Shown: positions 51,563-61,332 of the stretch, piece after piece
Position numbering within the stretch: position 1 is the stretch's first letter
Layout of the letters: each line of letters opens with the position of its first letter
Origin: Inquilinus sp. KBS0705
Lineage (GTDB): Bacteria; Bacteroidota; Bacteroidia; Sphingobacteriales; Sphingobacteriaceae
NCBI GenBank assembly: GCA_005938025.2
Contig: VCCI02000002.1
Span: 62,001-126,000 of the forward strand
Length of the DNA stretch: 64,000 nucleotides
Reading direction: 5' to 3'
Translations under genes and position numbers: made by a program
Notes under the pieces: model-generated
Seen by the model: only the letters and a program-made list of their open reading frames with translations
The model's database searches: none
Told to the model about the DNA's origin: nothing

Positions 51563-53467
51563 TTATATCCTAACTAAACTGTACACCAAAATGGCAATAA
51601 TACCTACCACCATCATAAATATGTAAAAGCCTACGTTGCCTGTTTGTAAAAGGCGCAAACCTTTGCTTGCCTCAATCGAACTTTTGCCTAATCCGTTAAC
51701 AAAGCCATCAATACCGCTAAGCTCAACCACTTTGTAAAAGAATACCGATAGGGCATCTAATGGCTTGCGTATCACTTTATCATACAACTCATCAATATAA
51801 AACTTATGGTACGATAAGTTGGCCAATGCAGGGCGTTCCTCCTGGTCAGCTACCGGCACGTGTGCTTTGCTTACATATTTGCTATAAGCATAACCCATAG
51901 CTACTATGGCGATAAGTACCGATGTACCCATCAATATCCATTCGGTATTACGGCTTAGCTCATGCTCGCCTAATAGTTTGGTAGATTGCTCAAATACCGG
52001 TGCTAAATAAGCGCCTAATTCGTGGTGGCCACCCATCACTGCCGGCACACCTATCATCCCGCCAATAGCAGATAATATAGCCAGCACAATAAGCGGGATA
52101 GTCATGTTTGCAGGCGACTCGTGCAAATGATGCTCTTGTTCGTGCGTTCCGCGAAACTTACCCCAAAAGGTAAGGTACATCATCCGGAACATATAGAAAG
52201 AGGTTAAGCCGGCTGTAATTACACCCACTACATAAAAGGTAGTGCTATGCGCAAAAGCGGCCGCTAAAATTTCGTCTTTTGAAAAGAAACCCGAGAACGG
52301 AGGGATACCTGCAATAGCTATTGTACCTACCAGCATGGTAATAAAAGTAACCTTGATGTTTCCTTTTAATCCGCCCATTTTGCGCATATCCTGCTCGCCG
52401 CCCATGGCATGGATTACAGAACCTGCACCCAAAAATAATAAGGCTTTAAAGAAAGCGTGAGTTAGTACGTGGAAGAAAGCGCCGGTGTAAGCACCAACAC
52501 CCAAACCCAAAAACATATAACCTAATTGCGATACGGTTGAATAGGCAAGTACTTTTTTAATATCGGTTTGTGTTAAGGCAATTAATGCCGCGAAGGCAGC
52601 TGTAGCCAGCCCTACAATGGCAATTACTTCCATTGTATCTGGTGCTAAAGTAAACAGGATGTTTGACCGGGCTATCATATAGATACCCGCGGTAACCATT
52701 GTAGCAGCGTGTATTAATGCTGATACAGGCGTTGGGCCAGCCATAGCATCGGGTAACCAGGTAAATAAGGGCAACTGTGCTGATTTACCAACCGCACCTA
52801 CAAATAATAATAAGGTGATCAATACGATAGGTGCACCTGCCGAAACAGCCGCTGATGCTTTGGGGAATATTTCGGCATAAGCAACGCTGCCAAATGTATT
52901 TACTAAAAGGAATATGCCCAACAAAAAGCCAAGGTCGCCTATGCGGTTCATCACAAATGCTTTTTTAGCTGCATCTGCATAGCTTGGGTTAGTGTACCAA
53001 AAGCCTATTAGCAGGTACGAGCATAAACCAACACCTTCCCAACCAATAAACATAATAACATAGTTGCTACCCATTACCAGCAACAGCATAAAAAACACAA
53101 ACAGGTTTAAATAAGCGAAGAATTTGCCAAAACCCTTATCGTCGTGCATGTAGCCGATAGAATATAAATGGATAAGGAAACCTACCCCGGTTATGATCAA
53201 TAGCATGATAGAGCTTAACTGATCTACCAGGAAAGAAAAAGGTATTTTAAAATTGCCTACGCTTATCCAATCGAATAAGGTAACGTTGATAGGAACACCT
53301 GATGATTTAATTTGAAAAAATGCGGCTACACTTATTCCGAAAGATACCAATACCAGCAAACTACCAATAGCACCTATCAGGTTTTTTGACAGCGCGTTTC
53401 GCCCAAGTCCGTTTATAACGAAACCGGCTAAAGGTAGTACAGGAATAAGCCAGATCAAATTGTTCAT
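51563..53467 (-). CDS. nuoL: NADH-quinone oxidoreductase subunit L
   Basis: NuoL (634 residues, about 16 helices plus the lateral helix HL at the end) is the distal proton-pumping antiporter-like subunit. Conserved segments include GWEGVGLCSYLLIGFWY with the essential glutamate, KSAQLPLFTWLPDAMAGPTPVSALIHAATMVTAG and KKVLAYSTVSQLGYMFLGLG. The C-terminal VELSGIDGFVNGLGKSS matches the family. It follows nuoK across a 104-bp repeat-bearing gap, so local translation or RNA stability may be affected. Confidence 0.97.
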   Translation of the reverse strand: MNNLIWLIPVLPLAGFVINGLGRNALSKNLIGAIGSLLVLVSFGISVAAFFQIKSSGVPINVTLFDWISVGNFKIPFSFLVDQLSSIMLLIITGVGFLIHLYSIGYMHDDKGFGKFFAYLNLFVFFMLLLVMGSNYVIMFIGWEGVGLCSYLLIGFWYTNPSYADAAKKAFVMNRIGDLGFLLGIFLLVNTFGSVAYAEIFPKASAAVSAGAPIVLITLLLFVGAVGKSAQLPLFTWLPDAMAGPTPVSALIHAATMVTAGIYMIARSNILFTLAPDTMEVIAIVGLATAAFAALIALTQTDIKKVLAYSTVSQLGYMFLGLGVGAYTGAFFHVLTHAFFKALLFLGAGSVIHAMGGEQDMRKMGGLKGNIKVTFITMLVGTIAIAGIPPFSGFFSKDEILAAAFAHSTTFYVVGVITAGLTSFYMFRMMYLTFWGKFRGTHEQEHHLHESPANMTIPLIVLAILSAIGGMIGVPAVMGGHHELGAYLAPVFEQSTKLLGEHELSRNTEWILMGTSVLIAIVAMGYAYSKYVSKAHVPVADQEERPALANLSYHKFYIDELYDKVIRKPLDALSVFFYKVVELSGIDGFVNGLGKSSIEASKGLRLLQTGNVGFYIFMMVVGIIAILVYSLVRI

Positions 53468-53492
53468 TATGTTGTTCGTTTTAACCCCCTAA

Positions 53493-53559
53493 CCCCCTGA
53501 AGGGGGAATAGAAGTTTATTTCTTTTTTGTTAGCGCTCTCCAACTCCCCCTTCAGGGGG
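53493..53559. repeat. Two inverted 14-bp palindromes between nuoK and nuoL
   Basis: CCCCCTGAAGGGGG (53493-53506) and its exact reverse complement CCCCCTTCAGGGGG (53546-53559) face each other; each also folds on itself. They fill the nuoK-nuoL gap and resemble dispersed Bacteroidota palindromes. Confidence 0.8.
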
Positions 53560-53571
53560 CTGGGGGGAATC

Positions 53572-53901
53572 CTACCACTTTAACCTGTTCAATACGTTAA
53601 TATCGATAGAATTGGTGTTGCGGTATATCATTACTATAATGGCTAAACCTACTGCAACTTCGGCAGCGGCAAGGGCCATAATAAAAAACACAAAAACCTG
53701 CCCTGCCGCATCGCCACGGTAAACCGAAAATGCAGTAAGTAACAGGTTAACAGAATTTAACATCAGCTCAACCGACATGAATATGACGATGGCGTTGCGG
53801 CGTAACAACACGCCCATTACACCTATCGAAAAAATGATAGTGCTTAACAGGATGTAATGATTAAGCGGTACCGCTTGAATGGTATTGGTTAAACTTTCCA
53901 T
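53572..53901 (-). CDS. nuoK: NADH-quinone oxidoreductase subunit K
   Basis: NuoK (109 residues) has three membrane helices. The conserved [18 protein letters not shown], with its membrane glutamate, and [16 protein letters not shown], with the second glutamate, are part of the central proton path. The start ATG at 53901 shares a base with the nuoJ TGA (TGATG overlap), indicating translational coupling. Confidence 0.96.
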   Translation of the reverse strand: MESLTNTIQAVPLNHYILLSTIIFSIGVMGVLLRRNAIVIFMSVELMLNSVNLLLTAFSVYRGDAAGQVFVFFIMALAAAEVAVGLAIIVMIYRNTNSIDINVLNRLKW

Positions 53902-54410
53902 CAGATGGTTGCTTTAGGTTCTTTTGGATCTTTAGTTGCCAATAACACCGCACCAACCATTGCCGATAAAAGCAATACCGACGACACCTCAAAAGGCAAT
54001 AAAAACTCGTTAAATAATACTTTACCCAGGTTTTTCACCAGGCCCAATCCCGGGTCTTTTAATACTACCGGTTCTGATGCGCCTATAAGTTTTAATGATG
54101 ATACCAGCGCTACCGCTAAAACACCGCCACCAAATACGGCGGCTATTTTAACCATAAATGGCTTAACCGGTTCCGATTCTTTATTCAGGTTAATCAGCAT
54201 CAGCGTATATAAAAACAACACCAGTATGGCACCCATGTAAACAATAAAGTTTACGATAGCCAAAAACTGCGCGTTAAGCAATATATAGTGAATGGTGAAA
54301 GTAAAAAAGGTGAGTATAAGGTACAATATACTGTGCACCGGGTTTTTTGCAGAGATAACCAGTATCGAAAAAAATATTGATAAAAACGCGATGAAGTAAA
54401 ATGTACTCAT
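53901..54410 (-). CDS. nuoJ: NADH-quinone oxidoreductase subunit J
   Basis: NuoJ (169 residues) has five membrane helices. Family marks are [16 protein letters not shown] in the second helix and [25 protein letters not shown] in the third, which holds the pi-bulge region used in coupling. Its stop overlaps the nuoK start. It starts 63 bp after nuoI, leaving a modest gap. Confidence 0.96.
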   Translation of the reverse strand: MSTFYFIAFLSIFFSILVISAKNPVHSILYLILTFFTFTIHYILLNAQFLAIVNFIVYMGAILVLFLYTLMLINLNKESEPVKPFMVKIAAVFGGGVLAVALVSSLKLIGASEPVVLKDPGLGLVKNLGKVLFNEFLLPFEVSSVLLLSAMVGAVLLATKDPKEPKATI

Positions 54411-54473
54411 GTTTATATTTTACAATATACCTTTGCCTTGTAAAAATAGCTGGGCAAAGGTATAAAACTTCTG

Positions 54474-54971
54474 TTATTGATTTAAGGGAGCCTCTACTAA
54501 TTTGTCTTTACCGTAAATAAAATCTTTTCTCAAATAATCCGACGGTACGATATCACCATCCAGGTATATTGCCTCTTTAGGGCAAGCTTCTTCGCACAGG
54601 CCGCAAAAAATGCAGCGCAGCATGTTTATTTCGTATACAGCAGCGTATTTCTCCTCGCGGTATAAATGTTCTTCACCTTTTTGGCGCTCAGCTGCTGTCA
54701 TGGTGATGGCTTCCGCCGGGCACGATAGAGCGCAAAGGCCGCAAGCGGTGCAACGCTCTTTACCGTTCTCATCACGCTTTAGCGAGTGCATACCCCTAAA
54801 GTTTTCCGAAAATTCGCGCTTCTCATCCGGGTAAGCAATTGTAACCGGCTTCCTAAAAAAGTGCTTCATGGTTATGCTTAAGCCCTGTACTATAGCAGGC
54901 AAGTAAGCCCTCTCCCAAAAATTGAGTGGCTTTATAGTTAATTGCTTCTTCTTATTACTTAACGATTCCAT
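54474..54971 (-). CDS. nuoI: NADH-quinone oxidoreductase subunit I
   Basis: NuoI (165 residues) carries clusters N6a and N6b. The two ferredoxin motifs are CTACGLCALSCPAEA and CIFCGLCEEACPKEA, each Cx2Cx2Cx3C. An amphipathic N-terminal part (RAYLPAIVQGLSITMKHFFRKP) docks it to the membrane subunit NuoH, whose gene is 17 bp upstream. It is peripheral and cytoplasmic. Confidence 0.97.
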   Translation of the reverse strand: MESLSNKKKQLTIKPLNFWERAYLPAIVQGLSITMKHFFRKPVTIAYPDEKREFSENFRGMHSLKRDENGKERCTACGLCALSCPAEAITMTAAERQKGEEHLYREEKYAAVYEINMLRCIFCGLCEEACPKEAIYLDGDIVPSDYLRKDFIYGKDKLVEAPLNQ

Positions 54972-54988
54972 TTACTTAAACTCCCTCC

Positions 54989-56020
54989 TTAACTAAAAAA
55001 AGTAATAAAAATTCCGGTAATCACAATGTTGGCTATGGCCAATGGTATCAAAACCTTCCAGCCCAGGTCCATCAATTGATCGTACCTAAAACGTGGGATA
55101 GTCCAGCGCACCCACATAAAAAAGAATATGAATGCAAACACTTTTGCAAACATTACGGCTGTGCCTATCAAGGGGCCAACAACCGGGCCCACATGTGCAG
55201 CTACCCAATCCATACCCGGGTAGTTATAACCGCCCCAATAAAGGGTAGCCATTACTGCCGATGATATAAACATGTTAATGTACTCGGCAAACAAGTAAAA
55301 ACCCAACTTCATGGATGAGTACTCGGTATGGTAACCGCCAACCAATTCGGTTTCGCACTCAGGCAAATCAAACGGTGTACGGTTGGTTTCGGCAAAGGCG
55401 CATATCAAAAACAATAAAAAGCCAACAGGTTGGTAAAGCACATTCCAGTGCCAGCCATGCTGCTGCTGGGCAATTTCGCCTAAGCTTAAGGTACCGGTAA
55501 CCATTAACAGGGCGATGATAGAAAGCCCCATCGAAATTTCGTAACTGATGTTTTGTGATGCCGCGCGTATAGCACCCAATAACGAGTATTTATTGTTAGA
55601 TGCCCAGCCGCCTATCATTACGCCGTAAACACCTAACGATACCACGCCGAATATGTATAATATACCTACGTTAATATCAGTGACCTGCAGCGGGATAACT
55701 TTATCGCCCACGGTAATATTTTGCCCCCATGGTATAACTGCCGAACCTATACAAGCTGTTAAAATAGCCAGCGATGGGCCAACTATAAACAAAAATGGTG
55801 TGGCATTGGTAGGGATGATCTCTTCCTTCATGAACATTTTAGCACCATCGGCCAGCGGCTGTAACATACCAAACGGGCCTGCACGGTTAGGGCCAACCCT
55901 ATCCTGAAAAAAGGCCGCTATTTTACGTTCGGCATAGGTAGAGTACATAGCTACTACCAGGCTAATGGCAAAAATGACTACTATCAGCCCAAATTTTATG
56001 GCTATATCTGCTAATTCCAT
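54989..56020 (-). CDS. nuoH: NADH-quinone oxidoreductase subunit H
   Basis: NuoH (343 residues, eight membrane helices) is the subunit next to the quinone site. Conserved segments are AERKIAAFFQDRVGPNRAGPFGMLQPLADGAKMF in pieces, and FAETNRTPFDLPECETELVGGYHTEYSSM (in pieces), where the E and R residues line the quinone cavity. Its ATG shares a base with the stop of nuoG (TAATG), so the genes are translationally coupled. Confidence 0.97.
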   Translation of the reverse strand: MELADIAIKFGLIVVIFAISLVVAMYSTYAERKIAAFFQDRVGPNRAGPFGMLQPLADGAKMFMKEEIIPTNATPFLFIVGPSLAILTACIGSAVIPWGQNITVGDKVIPLQVTDINVGILYIFGVVSLGVYGVMIGGWASNNKYSLLGAIRAASQNISYEISMGLSIIALLMVTGTLSLGEIAQQQHGWHWNVLYQPVGFLLFLICAFAETNRTPFDLPECETELVGGYHTEYSSMKLGFYLFAEYINMFISSAVMATLYWGGYNYPGMDWVAAHVGPVVGPLIGTAVMFAKVFAFIFFFMWVRWTIPRFRYDQLMDLGWKVLIPLAIANIVITGIFITFFS

Positions 56021-57018
56021 TACAGGCGTGTCTCCCTTTCAAATTGTTCTTTATTCGCTTCCATTAATACCGGGTTTGTTTTAACAACCGGCAGTGGTTT
56101 AAGCGTATCGTAGTGGTTTGAGCTGATAACAGATTTATGCGAAACTTTCCGCGGACCTTCTATTACCCAATCACTTGTTTTCTTTTTATCAAAACGGCAG
56201 GTATTGCAAATAAATTCTTCTGCCTCGCCGTATTCATCTTTACGCGCGGTTACACGTAATACATCTTCGCCTTTATACCACAGGGTTACTTTACCCCCGC
56301 AGCCTTCGGTATGGCAATCGCGGTGCGCTTCAACCGGCTTGGTAAACCAAACACGGTTTTTAAAGCGGAAAGTCCTGTCGGTTAACGCGCCTACCGGGCA
56401 TACATCAATTACGTTACCGCTAAAGTCGTTATCAACGGCTTTGGTAATGTAGGTTGATATCTCTGAATGATCGCCACGGTTTAATATACCATGTATACGA
56501 TGGTCGGTTATCTGGTCGGCAACAAATACACAACGGTAGCATAGTATGCAGCGCGTCATGTGTAATTGTATCTTATCGCCTATATCAATTCTTTCAAACG
56601 TGCGTCGGTCAAACTCATAACGTGTTTTGGCAGCACCATGCTCGTAACCCAGGTCCTGTAAATGGCACTCGCCGGCCTGGTCGCAAACAGGGCAATCCAG
56701 CGGGTGGTTTATCAATAACATTTCAACCACACCTTTGCGCGCTTCAATAACCTCAGGCGAAGTGATATTTTGCACTTCCATTCCATCCATTACTGTAGTA
56801 CGGCAGCTTGCTACCAACTTAGGCATAGGGCGAGGGTCTTTTTCAGAACCCTTGCTTACTTTAACCAGGCAGGTACGGCATTTACCGCCACTACCTTCCA
56901 GCTTAGAGTAATAGCACATAGCAGGCGGAACAATATCACCACCTATCATCCTCGCGGCGTTTAGGATAGTTGTCCCAGCTTCTACTTCAATAGGAAATCC
57001 GTCTATCGTTACCTTCAT
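56020..57018 (-). CDS. nuoG: NADH-quinone oxidoreductase subunit G, short form
   Basis: At 332 residues it is far shorter than E. coli NuoG (about 900). It retains the [2Fe-2S] domain (CYYSKLEGSGGKCRTCLVKV with later CRT), the HxxxCxxCxxxxxC [4Fe-4S] cluster (HPLDCPVCDQAGEC), the CILCYRC...CPVG cluster and a CHTEGC...CNTC pair that opens a molybdopterin-oxidoreductase domain. The rest of that domain is missing. This short type is usual in Bacteroidota complex I, so it is not a pseudogene; it should still pass electrons between NuoF and NuoB. Confidence 0.93.
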   Translation of the reverse strand: MKVTIDGFPIEVEAGTTILNAARMIGGDIVPPAMCYYSKLEGSGGKCRTCLVKVSKGSEKDPRPMPKLVASCRTTVMDGMEVQNITSPEVIEARKGVVEMLLINHPLDCPVCDQAGECHLQDLGYEHGAAKTRYEFDRRTFERIDIGDKIQLHMTRCILCYRCVFVADQITDHRIHGILNRGDHSEISTYITKAVDNDFSGNVIDVCPVGALTDRTFRFKNRVWFTKPVEAHRDCHTEGCGGKVTLWYKGEDVLRVTARKDEYGEAEEFICNTCRFDKKKTSDWVIEGPRKVSHKSVISSNHYDTLKPLPVVKTNPVLMEANKEQFERETRL

Positions 57019-57044
57019 TGACTTACGTCTTTATTATCGTTTCT

Positions 57045-57127
57045 GTCATTGCGAGCGATAGCGTGGCATCTTCTACACGCTTGTCGCAAACTTTTCTGTC
57101 GAGGATTGCTTCGTACCTCGCAATGAC
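57045..57127. repeat. Palindromic repeat between nuoF and nuoG
   Basis: Perfect 11-bp arms GTCATTGCGAG (57045-57055) and CTCGCAATGAC (57117-57127) enclose a 61-bp centre with further complementarity. The right half, GATTGCTTCGTACCTCGCAA, recurs at 28317-28341. It fills almost all of the 125-bp nuoF-nuoG gap. Confidence 0.85.
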
Positions 57128-57143
57128 GCTTTGTTTTTCTTTA

Positions 57144-58508
57144 TTAACTACCTGCCTCTTCCAATTTAGGAAGCGGATCTGCATAATGAGCAATCCCAAA
57201 ATTACGGGTTGTTGCTTCATGTGGATGCGTTACATGCCATTCAAATTCATCCCTAAAGTGGCGTATAGCACTGGCAACCGGCCAGGCCGCAGCGTCACCT
57301 AATGGACAAATTGTATTTCCTTCAATTTTTTTAGATACATCAACCAGCAGGTCCATATCGCTCATTTTACCGTGGCCATATTCCAGGCGATGTAAAACCT
57401 TTTCCATCCAGCCGGTACCTTCGCGGCATGGCGAGCATTGCCCGCAGCTTTCGTGGTGATAAAAACGTGCGAAGTTCCAGGTGTTGCGTACAATACACTG
57501 GTCTTCATCGTAAGCTATAAAACCTCCCGAGCCCATCATGGTACCGCTAACAAAACCACCATCAGCTAATGATTCGTAGCTCATCAGGCGGGGTTCATTG
57601 TTTACGGTTTTCATAAACAGGTTAGCCGGCAATATTGGCACCGATGAACCGCCTGCAACAACGGCTTTTAAGCGTTTGCCATTGGCAATACCACCGCAGT
57701 ATTCGTCGCTGTATAAAAATTCTTCAACTGGCAGGCCAAGGTCTATTTCGTAAACACCGGGTTTACGTAAGTTACCCCCTGCAGATATTAGTTTTGTACC
57801 GGTACTACGGCCGATGCCAATTTTGGCATATTCGTCGCCACCCTCGTTAATAATGGGCACAACGGCAGCAATCGACTCTACATTGTTTACCACTGTTGGG
57901 CAACCATATAGCCCCGCAATAGCCGGGAATGGTGGTTTTATACGTGGATTACCGCGCTTGCCTTCTAACGATTCTAATAACGCTGTCTCTTCGCCGCATA
58001 TGTAGGCACCGCCACCGGGTTGTACATAAAGCTCCAGGTCGTAACCTGTGCCTAAAATATTTTTCCCTAAAAAGCCTTTGTTCTTTGCCTCGGCAATAGC
58101 TTTTTCGAGTATGCGTATCTGCGGCATCATTTCGCCGCGAACGTATATGTATGATGTTTTAGCACCCAGCGCATAACTGGCTACTATCATCCCCTCAATT
58201 AACAGGTGAGGGATGTAAGTCATCAAATAACGGTCTTTAAAAGTTCCTGGTTCCGATTCATCGGCATTGCATACCAGGTAACGGGCTACACCTTCGGGCT
58301 TGGCTAAAAAACTCCATTTCATCCCGGTAGGGAAACCTGCACCACCACGGCCACGCAAACCCGATTTTTTTACCTCCTCAACCACATCATCAGGCGATAG
58401 GGTTTTAAGGGCCTTTTCAACGGCAGCATAACCACCTTTTGAGCGGTAAACATCAAATGTATTGATGCCGGGTACGTTTATATGTTCTAAAAGTATTTTA
58501 CGTGCCAT
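57144..58508 (-). CDS. nuoF: NADH-quinone oxidoreductase subunit F
   Basis: NuoF (454 residues) binds NADH, FMN and cluster N3. Seen in order are [18 protein letters not shown] (FMN/NADH loop), [36 protein letters not shown] and the [4Fe-4S] motif [10 protein letters not shown] with a later Cys (NTICPLGDA). It starts at the nuoE stop (TAATG), and ends at a repeat-bearing gap before nuoG. Confidence 0.97.
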   Translation of the reverse strand: MARKILLEHINVPGINTFDVYRSKGGYAAVEKALKTLSPDDVVEEVKKSGLRGRGGAGFPTGMKWSFLAKPEGVARYLVCNADESEPGTFKDRYLMTYIPHLLIEGMIVASYALGAKTSYIYVRGEMMPQIRILEKAIAEAKNKGFLGKNILGTGYDLELYVQPGGGAYICGEETALLESLEGKRGNPRIKPPFPAIAGLYGCPTVVNNVESIAAVVPIINEGGDEYAKIGIGRSTGTKLISAGGNLRKPGVYEIDLGLPVEEFLYSDEYCGGIANGKRLKAVVAGGSSVPILPANLFMKTVNNEPRLMSYESLADGGFVSGTMMGSGGFIAYDEDQCIVRNTWNFARFYHHESCGQCSPCREGTGWMEKVLHRLEYGHGKMSDMDLLVDVSKKIEGNTICPLGDAAAWPVASAIRHFRDEFEWHVTHPHEATTRNFGIAHYADPLPKLEEAGS

Positions 58509-59032
58509 TAGTTGTTCGCCTTTCCTTTCAGGTCACTTATCAGTTTATCAACCGACTCGGTGGTTAAGTTCTCATAAAAAGTATACTCGGGGCCAATTTG
58601 TAAAACCGGGCCAAAACCGCAGGCAGCTAAGCACTCTACACCTCTCCAACTAAATAAACCGTCGGGTGTTACGTCGCCTTCTTTTACGCCAAGCGCTTTT
58701 TCGACGTGGTTTAATATTTTGCTGGCACCTACTATTTCGCATGGGCCGGTACGGCAAACCTCCAGCATGTATTTGCCTTGCGGTTTTAAGAAGTACATGG
58801 TATAAAACGATGCCACCTCGTAAACTTCGATGGGTTGGATATCCAGGTATTCGGCAACTTTATCCATAGCCGGCGCGCTAACCCAGCCATACTCTGCCTG
58901 TACCAAATGCAGTATAGGCAACAGGGCCGATTTTTGTTTACCCACAGGGTAACGGCTAACAACATCAGCAAACTTGCTGATCAGCTCTGGTGAAAATGTT
59001 ACCGGTGTATCGGTATTTTGTACACTAAGCAT
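58508..59032 (-). CDS. nuoE: NADH-quinone oxidoreductase subunit E
   Basis: NuoE (174 residues) holds the [2Fe-2S] cluster N1a beside NuoF. The thioredoxin-like ferredoxin motif is VCRTGPCEIVGA and later CLAACGFGPVLQIG, with Cys at the four expected positions. The N-terminal helix bundle (FSPELISKFADVVSRYPVGKQKSALLPILHLVQAEYGW in pieces) is typical. It overlaps nuoD by 8 bp. Confidence 0.96.
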   Translation of the reverse strand: MLSVQNTDTPVTFSPELISKFADVVSRYPVGKQKSALLPILHLVQAEYGWVSAPAMDKVAEYLDIQPIEVYEVASFYTMYFLKPQGKYMLEVCRTGPCEIVGASKILNHVEKALGVKEGDVTPDGLFSWRGVECLAACGFGPVLQIGPEYTFYENLTTESVDKLISDLKGKANN

Positions 59033-60236
59033 CTAACTCTCCGGCTATAACGTTTAAACTACTCATGTTAATAATAGCATCTGATAATAACATCCCCTGG
59101 CTCATTGGCGCGTACATCTGGTAATTGATAAAGCTTGGCCTGCGGAAATGTAAACGGTATGGCGAACGGCCACCGTCATTCACCAGGTAAAAGCCTAACT
59201 CGCCGTTTGCACCTTCAACCGCATGGTAAACCTCGGCAGTGGGGGTATCTACTTCGCCCATCACAATTTTAAAGTGATAGATCAAAGCTTCCATATTATT
59301 ATATACTTCCTCTTTTGGAGGCAGGTAAAACGCGGGCACATCAGCATGGAAAACATCTGATGGCTCTTTTTCTATTTTGTTTAATGCCTGCTCAATTATG
59401 CGCAAGCTTTGCCACATCTCTTCGTTACGTACCAAAAAGCGGTTGTAAACGTCGCCGTTTTCGCCTACAGGTACTTCAAAATCAAAATCTTCATATGACG
59501 AGTATGGCTCCATGGCCCTTACATCATAATCTACACCGGCAGCGCGCAGTATAGGGCCTGTCCAGCTGTAGCTTAAGGCTGTTTCGGCAGTTACTGCTGC
59601 AACACCTTTAGTACGGTCAACAAATATGCGGTTGCGGTTAAAAAGGCTTTCAAATTCCTTTAAAACAGCAGGATAATCTTTTACAAACTTGCGTATTTTG
59701 TTAAAGGCTATATGGTTAAAATTACGCTCGAACCCGCCAATGCGACCAATGTTGGTGGTAAGGCGCGATCCGCAAATTTCTTCATATATCTCGTACACAT
59801 GCTCGCGCCATTGCATCATGTAGGTAAAGCCGGTTAAAGCCCCGGTATCTACCCCTAAAATGGCGTTACAAACAATATGATCGGTAATACGCGCCAATTC
59901 CATGATAATTACACGCATGTAATCAACACGTTTTGGGGTTTGTATATTTAAAAGCTTTTCAACTGTCATGTGCCAGCCCATATTGTTTATGGGCGACGAG
60001 CAGTAGTTTAACCTGTCGGTAAGCGGGGTTATCTGATAAAAAGGGCGGTGCTCGGCAATTTTTTCGAATGCGCGGTGTATATAACCTATTGTTGATACGC
60101 CGCTAACAATACGTTCGCCATCCATCTGTAACACATTTTGGAACACGCCATGCGTTGCAGGGTGTGTTGGCCCCAGGTTGAGTGTCGAGTACTCGGTTTG
60201 CGGATCGTTGTCGGTATATACTGGGTGATTCTGCAT
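59025..60236 (-). CDS. nuoD: NADH-quinone oxidoreductase subunit D
   Basis: NuoD (403 residues) forms the quinone-binding face opposite NuoB. Conserved segments include LNLGPTHPATHGVFQNVLQMDGE (in pieces), YIHRAFEKIAEHRPFYQI with the quinone-related histidine, PVGENGDVYNRFLVRNEEMWQS and VEGANGELGFYLVNDGG. It is separate from NuoC (no CD fusion), unlike some other Bacteria. Its stop lies 8 bp inside nuoE. Confidence 0.97.
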   Translation of the reverse strand: MQNHPVYTDNDPQTEYSTLNLGPTHPATHGVFQNVLQMDGERIVSGVSTIGYIHRAFEKIAEHRPFYQITPLTDRLNYCSSPINNMGWHMTVEKLLNIQTPKRVDYMRVIIMELARITDHIVCNAILGVDTGALTGFTYMMQWREHVYEIYEEICGSRLTTNIGRIGGFERNFNHIAFNKIRKFVKDYPAVLKEFESLFNRNRIFVDRTKGVAAVTAETALSYSWTGPILRAAGVDYDVRAMEPYSSYEDFDFEVPVGENGDVYNRFLVRNEEMWQSLRIIEQALNKIEKEPSDVFHADVPAFYLPPKEEVYNNMEALIYHFKIVMGEVDTPTAEVYHAVEGANGELGFYLVNDGGRSPYRLHFRRPSFINYQMYAPMSQGMLLSDAIINMSSLNVIAGELDA

Positions 60237-60241
60237 TTATA

Positions 60242-60745
60242 TTATCTCCCGAAAAAGTAATCTTTTTTATCAATACGGTTTGGATCTTCCAATGGAAATT
60301 CCTTTCTCATCGGGAATACGGTCATGTCATCAACATTCAATATCCTTCTAAGATCGGGGTGGCCGTCAAATATCACCCCAAAAAAGTCGTAAGTCTCGCG
60401 TTCCATCCAGTTAGCTCCATCCCAAATGGTTGATGCTGTAGGTATGTGTAAATCGTCAAGTGTCAAAAACACTTTTATACGTATGCGTGTATTAGTTGTT
60501 AAACTGTGCAGGTGATAAATTACACCTATTGGCTTTTCCTGCTCAGGGTAGTGAATTGCGGTTAGGTCTGTTAAAAAGATAAACTGCAACGCCGCATCTG
60601 TTTTTAAAAAGCTTAGCACATCAGTAATAACCTCTTTGTTGGTTTCAACGGTAAGCAAGCCAAAATCAGCACCGGTTTCAGTCACCTGTCCCGGGAACTT
60701 CTCACTAAGCTTTTGCAGTAATTCTTCCTTAGCTATTTTACCCAT
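60242..60745 (-). CDS. nuoC: NADH-quinone oxidoreductase subunit C
   Basis: NuoC (167 residues) is the 30-kDa type scaffold subunit of the hydrophilic arm. Family marks are ALQFIFLTDLTAIHYPEQ and VIYHLHSLTTNTRIRIKV in the ferredoxin-like fold, then STIWDGANWMERETYDFFGVIFDGHPDLRRIL in pieces (WMERETYDFFG), and a C-terminal DPNRIDKKDYF. It overlaps nuoB by sharing the TAATG junction. Confidence 0.96.
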   Translation of the reverse strand: MGKIAKEELLQKLSEKFPGQVTETGADFGLLTVETNKEVITDVLSFLKTDAALQFIFLTDLTAIHYPEQEKPIGVIYHLHSLTTNTRIRIKVFLTLDDLHIPTASTIWDGANWMERETYDFFGVIFDGHPDLRRILNVDDMTVFPMRKEFPLEDPNRIDKKDYFFGR

Positions 60746-61287
60746 TATTGAATTCCGTATTTAGCAAGTAAAGCCTGATATTTCGGCTCTTCGCGACGGC
60801 GAAGTGTTTCTGTTTGTACTAATTTTTGGATAGCCATAAAGCCATCTATGATAGCTTCGGGGCGGGGAGGGCAACCTGGTACGTAAACATCTACCGGGAT
60901 AACCTCGTCTATACCCTGCAATACCGAATAAGTATCAAAAATACCCCCGCTTGATGCGCAGGCACCAACAGCCATAACCCAACGTGGTTCGGCCATTTGC
61001 AGGTAAACCTGGCGTAAAACAGGGCCCATTTTTTTAGATATGGTACCCATTACCATTAAAAGATCGGCCTGGCGTGGCGAAAAACTTAAGCGTTCCGCAC
61101 CAAACCTCGAAAGATCGTAATGCGAACCCATGGTAGCCATAAACTCGATACCGCAGCATGATGTTGCGAATGGTAATGGCCATAAAGAGTGTGAGCGAGC
61201 CAAACCAACAGCCTGATCAAGCTTGGTGGCAAAAAATCCTGACCCTTCTAATCCCGCAGGAGCCTCAACTATTTGAATATCACTCAT
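60745..61287 (-). CDS. nuoB: NADH-quinone oxidoreductase subunit B
   Basis: NuoB (180 residues) carries the terminal cluster N2, which gives electrons to quinone. The tandem cysteines are in FATSCCGIEFMA, with the other ligands in VGACASSGG and VPGCPPRPE. The arginine near N2 is also conserved (RFGAERLSFSPRQADLL). It is preceded by its own promoter (61333-61361) after a 117-bp gap from nuoA. Confidence 0.97.
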   Translation of the reverse strand: MSDIQIVEAPAGLEGSGFFATKLDQAVGLARSHSLWPLPFATSCCGIEFMATMGSHYDLSRFGAERLSFSPRQADLLMVMGTISKKMGPVLRQVYLQMAEPRWVMAVGACASSGGIFDTYSVLQGIDEVIPVDVYVPGCPPRPEAIIDGFMAIQKLVQTETLRRREEPKYQALLAKYGIQ

Positions 61288-61332
61288 GAATTATCCTCAA
61301 ATAAATAAACCCAACAACTTACGCTGATGGGA

